Position numbers and translations under genes: made by a program. Below, in pieces: positions 17,777 to 25,585 of a stretch of 64,000 nt of DNA. This stretch comes from QHWT01 sp963755695. GTDB lineage: Bacteria > Acidobacteriota > Vicinamibacteria > Vicinamibacterales > 2-12-FULL-66-21. The notes beneath the pieces were generated by a model. That model was not told where the DNA came from. It made no database searches and was given only the letters and a program-made list of their open reading frames with translations. Positions within the stretch are counted from its first letter, which is position 1. The number at the start of each line of letters is the position of its first letter. Where the stretch lies: assembly GCA_963755695.1 (NCBI GenBank), contig CAVWLB010000008.1:124001-188000 (forward strand). Reading direction: 5' to 3'.

Positions 17777-17878
17777 GGCTGATGACTCATGGCTTATGCT
17801 GGCTCATGGCTTATGCCTCCGGGCTTATGCTCGTCGAGGCCCTGAGCCAGCTCGAGCCTCGAGCCCTGAGCCACACTT
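17772..17878. repeat. Degenerate word repeats in a divergent intergenic region
   Basis: CTCATGGCTTATG and close variants occur three times (from about 17774), followed by GAGCC/CTCGAG-type words (CTCGAGCCTCGAG). The whole 102-bp gap between divergent mug and the EVE gene consists of such repeats. It must also contain both promoters, none of which I can define. CTCGAGCCTCGAGCCCTGAG could form a hairpin just before the EVE ATG. Confidence 0.65.
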
Positions 17879-18286
17879 ATGAATTGGCTATTCAAGGAAG
17901 AACCGACGCATTACAGCTACGACGATCTCGCACGAGACGGCAAGACGTCGTGGACTGGGGTCAGGAATCCGGTCGCGCAGAAGCATCTCCGCACCGTCAA
18001 GAAAGGTGACCGGATCTTTTTCTATCACACCGGGAACGAGAAGGCCGTCGTCGGTATTTCCCGCGCCGCGGGGAACGCATATCCCGATCCGGCAGACAAG
18101 ACAGGCAAGCTCGTTGCCGTTGACGTCGAACCAGTCAAAAAGCTGAAAGCGCCGGTCACTCTGGCGGCGATCAAGGCTGACAGGCGCTTTGCATCGTTCG
18201 TGCTGACCAAGGTGCCACGATTGTCGGTGATGCCGGTCAGCGCGGAGGAGTGGGACGCAATCGTCGAGATGAGCCAGGCGACATAG
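17879..18286 (+). CDS. EVE domain protein (thymocyte nuclear protein 1 family)
   Basis: 135 residues that are a complete EVE domain: MNWLFKEEPTHYSYDDLARD, WTGVRNPVAQKHLRTVKKGD, FFYHTGNEKAVVGI and the final LSVMPVSAEEWDAIVEM. EVE is a PUA-like fold thought to bind modified bases in DNA or RNA. It lies next to a DNA glycosylase gene, which fits a loose link to nucleic-acid repair or surveillance. Confidence 0.92.
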   Translation: MNWLFKEEPTHYSYDDLARDGKTSWTGVRNPVAQKHLRTVKKGDRIFFYHTGNEKAVVGISRAAGNAYPDPADKTGKLVAVDVEPVKKLKAPVTLAAIKADRRFASFVLTKVPRLSVMPVSAEEWDAIVEMSQAT

Positions 18287-18301
18287 GCGGCACCTCGCGT
18301 C

Positions 18302-19189
18302 TCAGCGATTCGGCGCCTCGCGGCTCGGCCTCTCACCTCGGCGAAAGACGAAGTGCTCGAAGCGCACGACGCCTGCCGGCTCCTCCCAGCTTTTCGCGAG
18401 CACACGTTCGAGCGAGGGAGGACGATTTCCAACGTACCACGGGGTGTGCGGCACACCGCCGTCGCGCGGGCTGGTCGTCAGATAAAGATCGTCCGCGAGG
18501 CCGGCATCGACGAATGCCGACGCCGTTCGCCGCCCGCCGACACACGAGATACTCTTCTGTCCTCTGCTGAAAAGCTCGACGACCTGTCGCCCCAGGGCAT
18601 CGGGACCATCGGCAACAATCGCGTGCACCCACGGTCGCTCGTCCAGCGCTCGCACCAGCCGTTGGCGCCCCTCACGGGACGTCAGCACGAAGACAGGAAC
18701 ACCGGGCACGTTGAAGAGTCGCGTGCCGGCGACGTCGACCTGCCCGCTGCGCGTGAGCACGATCTGCGCAGGATGCGCCGGCAGCCCGCGGGCAAGGCGG
18801 TCGTCGACGAGCTCGCGGCGCCACACACCGAAAAACGCGTCCGCGTGCAGCGTCGAAGCCCCAACTGCGACGCCGTCGACCGCGATGCGAGACAACCCTT
18901 CGTAGATCAGGTGGGTGTCGGTTTCACCCGCACCAATCGACGAGGGATCGTCGGTCTCGGTATTGCCGTCGTACGACTGCACGAAGACGATGCTGATTGA
19001 GGGCCGGGCTGCGGGCGCGCTGGTCCAGAAGGGACCGTCGAACCGTTCGTGGGACCACGCTCCCCCTAACGAAATCAGTTCGAAGTGCGAGGACCGGTTG
19101 ATCACCGTCCGAAGCGACGCGAGAGTGGCCGCGCAGGCCGCGCTGCTTTTACGGTCGGCGAAAGCGCCAAACTCTCGATTCGGGTTCAC
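18302..19189 (-). CDS. RibD C-terminal-like reductase (dihydrofolate reductase fold)
   Basis: 295 residues from a GTG at 19189 whose GTGA overlaps the glgB stop. The longer frame to 19483 runs antisense-frame through glgB and is rejected. The reductase core is ISIVFVQSYDGNTETDDPSS, GVAVGASTLHADAFFGVWRR, PAQIVLTRSGQVD, FVLTSREGRQ and ISCVGGRRTASAFVDAGLAD. The riboflavin deaminase domain is absent, so it is a stand-alone reductase-like protein, not a full RibD. The N-terminal 90 residues are not typical. Substrate unknown. Confidence 0.8.
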   Translation of the reverse strand: MNPNREFGAFADRKSSAACAATLASLRTVINRSSHFELISLGGAWSHERFDGPFWTSAPAARPSISIVFVQSYDGNTETDDPSSIGAGETDTHLIYEGLSRIAVDGVAVGASTLHADAFFGVWRRELVDDRLARGLPAHPAQIVLTRSGQVDVAGTRLFNVPGVPVFVLTSREGRQRLVRALDERPWVHAIVADGPDALGRQVVELFSRGQKSISCVGGRRTASAFVDAGLADDLYLTTSPRDGGVPHTPWYVGNRPPSLERVLAKSWEEPAGVVRFEHFVFRRGERPSREAPNR

Positions 19190-21378
19190 CCTGCCGGCTT
19201 CAACAAGAGGAATCCGAGCGGTGGCAGCGTCAGACGAAGCGATTGTTCGTGGCCATGCGCCGGCACCGCTTCGGTGAACAGGATGCCGCCATTGCCCACG
19301 TTCCCTCCGCCATAGATGCCGGCGTCGCTGTTCACGAGCTCCACGTAACTGCCTTCCCGCGGCACGCCGATCAAGTAGCCGTGGCGCGGCACGGGCGTAA
19401 AGTTCAGCACGCTCACGACGAAATCCGCCGGATCCGTCGCTCGGCGAATGAACGACACCACGGAGTTGTCGGCGTCGTTGCAATCGATCCAGTGGAAGCC
19501 GGCCGGATCGAAGTCGAGCTGATAGAGCGCCGGCTCGGCACAGTAGTGCCAGTTCAGATCCTGAAGCAGCCGGCGGAGTCCCGCATGGAGCGGACGATCG
19601 AGCAGGTGCCAGTCAAGACTATGGTCGTAGTTCCACTCGCTCTGCTGGCCGAACTCGAGTCCCATGAACATCAGCTTCTTGCCGGGGTGAGTGTACATGT
19701 AGCCGTACAACGCACGAAGCGTCGCGGCCTTCCGCCAGTCGTCTCCAGGAATTTTTCCCCACATCGATCCCTTGCCGTGAACCACCTCGTCGTGCGAGAA
19801 GGGCAGAATGAAATTCTCGCTGAAGGCGTACAACAGCGAGAAGGTCAGGAGCCGATGGTGGTAGCGGCGGAAGATCGGATCCTGCCGCACGTACTCGAGC
19901 GTGTCGTTCATCCAGCCCATGTTCCACTTGTAGGAAAAGCCGAGACCGCCGAGATAAGTGGGCCGGCTGACCGACGGGAACGCGGTTGATTCCTCCGCCA
20001 CGGTGATCGAGCCGGGCTGGTGGCCATGGGTGAGCGAGTTGAGCTGGCGCAGAAACTCGATCGCCTCGAGATTCTCGCGGCCGCCGAAGCGATTCGGCAC
20101 CCACTCCCCTTCGCGTCGCGAGTAATCGAGATAGAGCATGGACGCGACGGCATCTACCCGGAGACCGTCGATGTGGTACTCGTCGAGCCAGAAGAGCGCG
20201 TTCGACAGCAGGAAATTGCGGACTTCGTTGCGGCCGTAGTTGAAGATCAGCGTGCCCCAGTCGCGATGCTCTCCCTGACGGGGATCCTCGTGCTCGAACA
20301 GCGCCGTACCGTCGAATCGCGCCAGACCGTGAGCGTCCTTCGGAAAGTGACCGGGTACCCAGTCCAGGATCACGCCGAGCTTGTTCTGATGACAGGCGTC
20401 GACAAAGGCCTTGAAGTCCTGCGGCGGCCCGAAGCGGCTGGTCGGCGCGAAAAAGCCGGTGACCTGATACCCCCAGGATCCTGAGAACGGATGCTCCATC
20501 ACCGGAAGAAGCTCGATGTGCGTGTAGCCCATCTCCTTCACGTACGGAATCAGCCGTGCCGCGAGTTCCCGATAGGTGAGATACCTGTGGTGGTCCTCCG
20601 GTACGCGCGCCCACGAGCCCAGGTGCACCTCGTAGGTCGACACGGGCCGGTCGAGCCATGTGTGGCACGCCGCACGTTCAGCAAACCACTCGGCGTCCCC
20701 CCACTGATATTCGGGCCGGGATACGATCGATGCCGAGAGTGGAGGCAGCTCGAAGGCAAGGCCGAAAGGATCCGCCTTGAGCAGCAGTTCGCCGTGCACG
20801 CGTGAACGGATCTCGAACTTGTAGCGCTGCCCTTCGTGCGCCCCGGGAATGAAAATCTCCCATACGCCGCTCGAACCAAGATACCGCATCGCGTGGACAC
20901 GGCCGTCCCACCCGTTGAAGTCGCCGACAACGCTGACGCGTTCCGCATTGGGCGCCCACACGCCGAAGTGCACGCCCTCACTGTCCCCGACGCGCAGCAC
21001 GTGGGCGCCGAGCTTGTCGTAGATCCGGGTGTGTTTGCCTTCGCCGAAGAGATAGAGATCGTAGTCGCTGATGATCCGCCCGTAACGATACGGATCGTCG
21101 ATCTCCGTCGTGTAGCCGTTGGGATAGGTGATGCGGAGGCGGTAGTCGAAGATCTGGGTGTCGTTGGGAAAATTCGCCTCGAAGATGCCGCCCCGATGCG
21201 AACGGGTCATCTCCACGTCGGGTCCGTGTCCGACGACGGCGATCCTTTCGGCAGACGGGCGCAGGGCGCGAATGACGATGCCGTCGCGATCGATGCGGTG
21301 GGGGCCGAGAATCGAGAAGGGATCGGCGTAGCGCGCGCCGGCAAGCGCGTCCAGTGCGCTGTCCGCCCCCGATCTCAT
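19186..21378 (-). CDS. glgB: 1,4-alpha-glucan branching enzyme
   Basis: 730 residues from ATG 21378, which overlaps the stop of the glutaredoxin gene (ATGA). Domain order: N-terminal CBM48-like modules (DPFSILGPHRI; VHFGVWAPNAERVSVVGDFN), then the GH13 barrel. Catalytic signatures are YTHIELLPVMEHPFSGSWGY, GLRVDAVASMLYLDYSR with the nucleophile Asp, ITVAEESTAFP with the acid Glu, and ILPFSHDEVVHGKGS. The C-terminal beta domain ends in LPPLGFLLLKP. The enzyme makes alpha-1,6 branches in glycogen. No glgA or glgC is in the window. Confidence 0.96.
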   Translation of the reverse strand: MRSGADSALDALAGARYADPFSILGPHRIDRDGIVIRALRPSAERIAVVGHGPDVEMTRSHRGGIFEANFPNDTQIFDYRLRITYPNGYTTEIDDPYRYGRIISDYDLYLFGEGKHTRIYDKLGAHVLRVGDSEGVHFGVWAPNAERVSVVGDFNGWDGRVHAMRYLGSSGVWEIFIPGAHEGQRYKFEIRSRVHGELLLKADPFGLAFELPPLSASIVSRPEYQWGDAEWFAERAACHTWLDRPVSTYEVHLGSWARVPEDHHRYLTYRELAARLIPYVKEMGYTHIELLPVMEHPFSGSWGYQVTGFFAPTSRFGPPQDFKAFVDACHQNKLGVILDWVPGHFPKDAHGLARFDGTALFEHEDPRQGEHRDWGTLIFNYGRNEVRNFLLSNALFWLDEYHIDGLRVDAVASMLYLDYSRREGEWVPNRFGGRENLEAIEFLRQLNSLTHGHQPGSITVAEESTAFPSVSRPTYLGGLGFSYKWNMGWMNDTLEYVRQDPIFRRYHHRLLTFSLLYAFSENFILPFSHDEVVHGKGSMWGKIPGDDWRKAATLRALYGYMYTHPGKKLMFMGLEFGQQSEWNYDHSLDWHLLDRPLHAGLRRLLQDLNWHYCAEPALYQLDFDPAGFHWIDCNDADNSVVSFIRRATDPADFVVSVLNFTPVPRHGYLIGVPREGSYVELVNSDAGIYGGGNVGNGGILFTEAVPAHGHEQSLRLTLPPLGFLLLKPAG

Positions 21379-21911
21379 CGCGCGGCCTCGCCGAGCGTCA
21401 TCAACTTCGCCGTCCAGCGGGATCGACTCGCCTCGCCAGGACGGTCGCCCGGTCCATCGAGCGAGGAGCGATGCGTCAACGAGTACGCCGGGCACCAGCC
21501 TGCCAGCCCGGAGAGCGCAATCGTCGCACCGGTCAGCCGCAGCGGCCATCGCAGCACGGGCGGAGTCACACCCGCCAGCGCAACCAGGAACATGCCACCG
21601 CCCGCGCGCAATGCGCGCTCGACGTCGCCGACGTTCTGCACCGTCATGCGTTCCTGCGCCTGCTCGACGGTGAGATACTGCCGCTCGACCAGCGCGGTCG
21701 TCAGCGCGTCATTCGTCGGTTCCACGACGACGCCACTACCCAAGTCGATCACCGGGGTGCGCCGCCGGCCGCTGTTCAGGGCTTTGGCGCGATCGAGCGC
21801 GTCGAGATCCTCGTCGATGTTCAGATACAGGTACGGGACGGCCAGGCGCCTGAGATGACGCATGGAACGTTGCGTGTCTTCGCACCAGTCGGCGCCGTAG
21901 ACAATGATCAT
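21375..21911 (-). CDS. Glutaredoxin-like domain fused to a DUF2892-like membrane segment
   Basis: 178 residues. Residues 1-80 are a glutaredoxin-like fold: IIVYGADWCEDTQRSMRHL with a single cysteine (C-E-D-T), YLNIDEDLDAL and the cis-proline segment RRRTPVIDLGSG. Residues 92-150 (NVGDVERALRAGGG, two hydrophobic stretches, GLAGWCPAYSL) match the DUF2892 inner-membrane motif. Thus a membrane-tethered monothiol redox protein is likely. It heads the operon with glgB and the RibD-like gene. The last 30 residues are low complexity. Confidence 0.78.
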   Translation of the reverse strand: MIIVYGADWCEDTQRSMRHLRRLAVPYLYLNIDEDLDALDRAKALNSGRRRTPVIDLGSGVVVEPTNDALTTALVERQYLTVEQAQERMTVQNVGDVERALRAGGGMFLVALAGVTPPVLRWPLRLTGATIALSGLAGWCPAYSLTHRSSLDGPGDRPGEASRSRWTAKLMTLGEAAR

Positions 21912-21955
21912 TGACGGTCAGCGGTTAGCAGTTGCGGTTCACGGTCAGCGGTTCA

Positions 21956-21978
21956 CGGTGCACGCTCGACGTGCACCG
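21956..21978. terminator. Perfect 8-bp hairpin
   Basis: CGGTGCAC (21956-21963) and GTGCACCG (21971-21978) are perfectly complementary with a 7-base loop. It lies directly after the stop codon of the minus-strand membrane gene at 21982. A T-run follows on the plus strand only, so for the minus-strand gene it would be a hairpin without a U-tract. Flanking sequence is made of CGGTCAGCGGTT-type word repeats. Confidence 0.5.
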
Positions 21979-21981
21979 CTT

Positions 21982-22575
21982 TTATAGCGCAAGAAGGAGG
22001 CTTGCGCCGCATAGTGCCAGGGCGCCGAGCAGCAACCACGGCGCGAGGACCTCTGCAAGGTGCGGACCGTCGATCACCGCACGACCTGGACCGGCGTCGG
22101 CCGCCCCCCAGGCGGAGATGCGCTGCCAGCCCGCGAACGCGCAGCCGAGCGCGCCCAACACGAAGATCCAGCCGCCCGCGAGCAGGCCGCGGGCACCCCC
22201 GGCGCGCATCCCGGGCATCCACACGGCGAGCGCCGCGGACAGCATCCAGACGCCAATTGCCATGATCGCAATCAGCCTGACCTGCCCCAGGGCGCGTTCC
22301 GCCGCCTGCCGCCGGAGCTCCGCCCGCAGCGCCTCCTCGGCGCGCTGCCGTTCGGCATCGAGATGCGCGCGCTCCAGGTCCATTCGCGCGCGATCCCGAT
22401 CGAATGCCTCCTTGAGGGCGGCGACGACCACGCCCGCCAGCCGGGTTTCAATCTGGCCGAGCGCGGTGGGCGGCGGCACGGCCGGCTCGCCCGCCGGAGC
22501 GCGCTTGATGCCGCGCGTCAGCTGCGCGAGGTTCGCGACGGTGTCGAACACGCGCATCCATTGGTCTAAACCCAT
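21982..22575 (-). CDS. Hypothetical membrane protein with coiled coil
   Basis: 197 residues from ATG 22575; the longer frame starts in repeat DNA. Residues 50-115 form a highly charged coiled coil rich in Arg, Glu and Ala. Three hydrophobic segments follow: around residues 120-140 (LIAIMAIGVWMLSAALAVWM), 150-168 (GLLAGGWIFVLGALGCAFAG) and the C-terminal 20 residues. I do not recognise the family. It resembles small inner-membrane scaffold proteins only in layout. Confidence 0.65.
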   Translation of the reverse strand: MGLDQWMRVFDTVANLAQLTRGIKRAPAGEPAVPPPTALGQIETRLAGVVVAALKEAFDRDRARMDLERAHLDAERQRAEEALRAELRRQAAERALGQVRLIAIMAIGVWMLSAALAVWMPGMRAGGARGLLAGGWIFVLGALGCAFAGWQRISAWGAADAGPGRAVIDGPHLAEVLAPWLLLGALALCGASLLLAL

Positions 22576-22594
22576 GACGTGAATTATGCGGGGG

Positions 22595-22674
22595 ATGACG
22601 GCCGGTTGCCAGTTATCAGTTGGCAGGCAGGAGTTGGCGGTTGGCAGTTCGCTGGTGCCAGCAACCAACTGGGG
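22595..22674. repeat. Intergenic word repeats (GTTGGCAG type)
   Basis: Variants of AGTTGGC/GGTTGGCAG appear at least five times (CAGTTATCAGTTGGCAG, GAGTTGGCGGTTGGCAG), and CCAGCAACCAACTGG at the end pairs with them. It fills the gap between two minus-strand hypotheticals. Confidence 0.6.
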
Positions 22675-22938
22675 TCAGGCGTTGGCGAGAACGGCGTCGA
22701 CGTAGGCGGACACGAGTCCCGGGAGATCGTTGAGCGGCCCGTAAAGCGTCAGGACCTTTCGGAACCTGGGCCCGCTGATCGCCAGATCCCACCCTTCACC
22801 ATTCTGCGAACGGAAGAGGGTGAGCTGCCACTTCTCGAATCCGGGGCGCCAGCGTTTGATGACGTCGCGCACCGAGTTGAACAACTCAGAGCGCAGGGCC
22901 GCATCGGTCACGTGCGGGCAAATTACGCTCACAGGCAT
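22675..22938 (-). CDS. Hypothetical 87-residue protein
   Basis: A short protein with an even amino-acid mix and good codon use: an amphipathic helix (ALRSELFNSVRDVIKRW) followed by strand-like pieces WQLTLFR, WDLAISGP and VLTLYGP, then a C-terminal helix. No membrane segment or known motif is seen. I do not recognise it. Coding is inferred from frame quality only. Confidence 0.6.
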   Translation of the reverse strand: MPVSVICPHVTDAALRSELFNSVRDVIKRWRPGFEKWQLTLFRSQNGEGWDLAISGPRFRKVLTLYGPLNDLPGLVSAYVDAVLANA

Positions 22939-23206
22939 AGAACTGGTCTCGCAGGGCGCACACTCACGTTAACGGCGGCGGAAGCGGGACGCAAGGTGAG
23001 CCATATCAGTTGAAGGCCTCAAATGCGTAAGGCCCGCTAGCTGTTCAAACTTTGGACAGCGTCGCGGCTCGACATTGACACGCGGCGACGAGAATCATTC
23101 GAAGCTGGAGTGTCGTACTCGTGCTGTGAAGGTGCTTCGGTTGTTGCCTCGACCGGTGGCGGTTGCGCTCTGCCCCGACCCGGCAGCACGTCAGCTGGCG
23201 CGTTCC

Positions 23207-24316
23207 CTACGATGCATGCGGCAGCGTGAACGACATCGTGGTTCCGCTGCCCGGCTGGCTCGAGGCGTGGATTTCTCCCCCGTGAGCCACGACGAAGCTT
23301 CGCGCAATCGTCAATCCCAGTCCGGAGCCTCGCGATTCCGGCCCCTTGTGAAAGCGATCAAAGGCACGCTCGATCTCTTCGGCCGTCATGCCGCTGCCGG
23401 TATCGCGGACGTCGACGGTCACGCCGCCACCGGCCGAGCGGGCGACGTTCACGTCCACCGAGCCGTGCGCTGGCGTGTGACGCATTGCGTTGGACAGCAG
23501 GTTGGTCAGGACCTCGCGAATGCGTAACCGATCGATGGAGATCGCTGAGTCCTCTGAACCGTGCACGGTCAGGGTGATGTCCCGCGACGTCGCCTCCGCG
23601 GTAAACGTGCGAGCCACGTCGCGCGCCAGCGCGCAGATGTCGGTCGGCTCCTTCTGCAGTTGCAGAGCACCGGCCTCCGACAGTGCAAGCATGCGCAGGT
23701 CTTCGACCAGCCGCGAGAGGACATGGACCTCTTCGAGAAGATCGCCGACCTGGCGATCGTCGCGGGGATAGACGCCGTCGAGCAAACCCTCGAGCCTTCC
23801 CTGGATGACCGTCAGGGGCGTACGCAGTTCATGCGCCACATCCGCCATCAGGTTGCGCCGCTGGCGATCGTGGCTTTCGAGCCGGGCGGTCATGGTGTTG
23901 AATGCCCGGCCGAGCGCGCGCACCGGCGGCGGGCCGTAGTCGCGGACGCGCACCGAATAGTCACCACCGGCGACCCGGTCGGCCGCGGCCATGATCGTGT
24001 CGAGCGGCATCCCGACGCGTCGGAGCACACTCACCAGCACGACACCTGCGGCAACAGCACCGAACATTCCGGCGAGCAGCACCACTGGCGCGGCGGTGTG
24101 CGCCGGCACGAGGCCCGCCCTCGTCGCCGCGGCCCAGGCGAGCGTGAGCGTACTGAACATGATCAGCGTCAGCATGGCCACGGCGAGGAGCACGATCCTG
24201 CGGAAGATTCGGCCACGACCGACCCGATAGCCATGTGACGGATCGATCGGCGGCCAGGCTTCGTTCTCCGGCCACCACCGCGGCCGGCCCGGTCCGAAAT
24301 GTCGCCTTCGCATCAT
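23207..24316 (-). CDS. Two-component sensor histidine kinase
   Basis: 369 residues. Two membrane helices lie at about residues 40-62 and 75-98, with a very short sensor loop between them. HAMP spans about 98-150. The dimerisation helix has DVAHELRTPL with H162. The ATPase domain has NLLSNAMRHTP, DTGSGM, and GSGLGLTIARSFV. It phosphorylates the regulator whose gene overlaps it by 4 bases. The tiny external loop suggests membrane-internal sensing or partner-mediated sensing. Confidence 0.94.
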   Translation of the reverse strand: MMRRRHFGPGRPRWWPENEAWPPIDPSHGYRVGRGRIFRRIVLLAVAMLTLIMFSTLTLAWAAATRAGLVPAHTAAPVVLLAGMFGAVAAGVVLVSVLRRVGMPLDTIMAAADRVAGGDYSVRVRDYGPPPVRALGRAFNTMTARLESHDRQRRNLMADVAHELRTPLTVIQGRLEGLLDGVYPRDDRQVGDLLEEVHVLSRLVEDLRMLALSEAGALQLQKEPTDICALARDVARTFTAEATSRDITLTVHGSEDSAISIDRLRIREVLTNLLSNAMRHTPAHGSVDVNVARSAGGGVTVDVRDTGSGMTAEEIERAFDRFHKGPESRGSGLGLTIARSFVVAHGGEIHASSQPGSGTTMSFTLPHAS

Positions 24317-24990
24317 TCGGTGAACTTGTATCCGACCCCGTGAACGGTGACCAGATATCGCGGATTCCGGGGATCGGGCTCGAGTTTGCGTCGGACGTTC
24401 TTGACGTGCGCATCGATCGCCCGATCGAAAGATTCGACCTGGACCCCGCGGATCGCGTCGAGGAGCTGCGCCCGCGTGAACACGCGTCCCGGTTGACGCG
24501 CCAGCGTCGCCAGCAGCTCGAACTCGGTCGGTGTCAAGTCGATCGCGCGGTTCGCGACCGTCGCCTGCATCCGGCCCTTGTCAATGGTGACATCGCCCGC
24601 GCGGATGATGTCCCCTCGTTCGGGTGCGGCATCGATGCGTCGAAACACGGCTCGCACCCGCGCCACGAGCTCCTTCGGACTGAACGGCTTGGTGATGTAG
24701 TCATCGGCTCCGAGCTCGAGACCGATCAGCTTGTCGCTCTCCTCAACCCTCGCAGTCAGCATGATGATTGGCACGTTCGACTGCGTGCGCAGCGCCCGTG
24801 TGACATCGAGGCCGTCCATCCTCGGCAGTCCGAGGTCGAGCACGATCAGATCCGGCCGGCGCGCGCGTGCGATGGAGAGCGCGTCGGCACCGTTTGTCGC
24901 GAGTGCGACGCGGTAACCGGCGCGCTCGAGATAGTCTTTGACGATTCCCGCGATCCGGGGCTCGTCGTCGACGACCAGGATGTGCTTCAC
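24313..24990 (-). CDS. OmpR/BaeR-type response regulator
   Basis: 225 residues. Receiver domain residues 1-115 with acidic pocket VVDDEP, phospho-acceptor D52 in LIVLDLGLPRMDG, T79 and K101 in DDYITKPF. The C-terminal winged helix carries LTPTEFELLATLARQPGRVF and ends with YLVTVHGVGYKFTE. It overlaps both neighbours (4 bp each), giving the order small membrane protein, regulator, kinase. Confidence 0.95.
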   Translation of the reverse strand: MKHILVVDDEPRIAGIVKDYLERAGYRVALATNGADALSIARARRPDLIVLDLGLPRMDGLDVTRALRTQSNVPIIMLTARVEESDKLIGLELGADDYITKPFSPKELVARVRAVFRRIDAAPERGDIIRAGDVTIDKGRMQATVANRAIDLTPTEFELLATLARQPGRVFTRAQLLDAIRGVQVESFDRAIDAHVKNVRRKLEPDPRNPRYLVTVHGVGYKFTE

Positions 24991-25343
24991 GCGTGGGCGT
25001 CCGCTTCAGGCGCGGGACCCGGCTTGTCCTGACGGGCGTGGGCGCGGCGATGCCATTCGTCAAATGCCGGCGGCACGCCGTCGTAGTACCAGCGCCGATA
25101 GCCCCACGGTCCACGCCAGAATAGCCCGCGGAGGACGACGAACCAGAACAGGATGAAAAAGAAGGGGAAGAACGGGAAGAAACCGAACCCGAATCCCCAC
25201 GGCCGGGGCGCGAACGCGATGGCCCGGCCGTTGTCGGCGAGCCCCTGAGCCAAACCAAGATTGTAGCTGTACGTGCTGACCCCGGCGATCGCCGCCAGGC
25301 CCACCACGGCCATCGCAATCCAGAACCAAGCTCGATTTCCCAT
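24987..25343 (-). CDS. Small membrane protein of a two-component operon
   Basis: 118 residues. One N-terminal helix (FWIAMAVVGLAAIAGVSTY), a linker, and a second very aromatic helix (GFFPFFPFFFILFWFVVLRG) followed by WRGPWGYRRWYYDG and a polar tail. I know no named family for sure, although similar small Phe/Trp-rich proteins occur next to regulators. It overlaps the response regulator start by 4 bases, and the kinase beyond it has almost no sensor loop, so this protein may be the sensor partner. Confidence 0.72.
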   Translation of the reverse strand: MGNRAWFWIAMAVVGLAAIAGVSTYSYNLGLAQGLADNGRAIAFAPRPWGFGFGFFPFFPFFFILFWFVVLRGLFWRGPWGYRRWYYDGVPPAFDEWHRRAHARQDKPGPAPEADAHA

Positions 25344-25404
25344 GACATGCCTCCTTCGAAAACCGCCGTCATGAGAAGTGTCGCAAAGAGTAATGAATGA
25401 ATTG

Positions 25405-25585
25405 TGAAGAAGAACGGAAATTGGTTTGCGGTTGGCGGCTGGGGCGGAGGCGGTTGGCTGTCAGCTGTTCGGAATCAGCGGTTCGCGATTCGGGGGTTCG
25501 TGGTTGCGGTCAGCGGTTCGCGATTCGCCCCGTGCCCACCTGCTGAGCGCTACGCGAACGGCCAACCGCAAACCGGAAACTCCGT
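25405..25585. repeat. Intergenic GGTTGGCGG / CAGCGGTTCGCGATTCG word repeats
   Basis: The left part repeats GCGGTTGGC words; the right part repeats CAGCGGTTCGCGATTC twice (about 25478 and 25512) with decayed copies. Partly complementary words at 25560-25580 allow hairpins. The stretch lies between the small membrane protein gene (start 25343, minus) and the 3' end of the next permease gene. No gene is seen. Confidence 0.62.

Noticed and set aside
18302..19483. 393-residue version of the RibD-like protein
   Set aside because: The first 98 residues are an out-of-frame reading of glgB; GTG 19189 with the GTGA overlap fits better.
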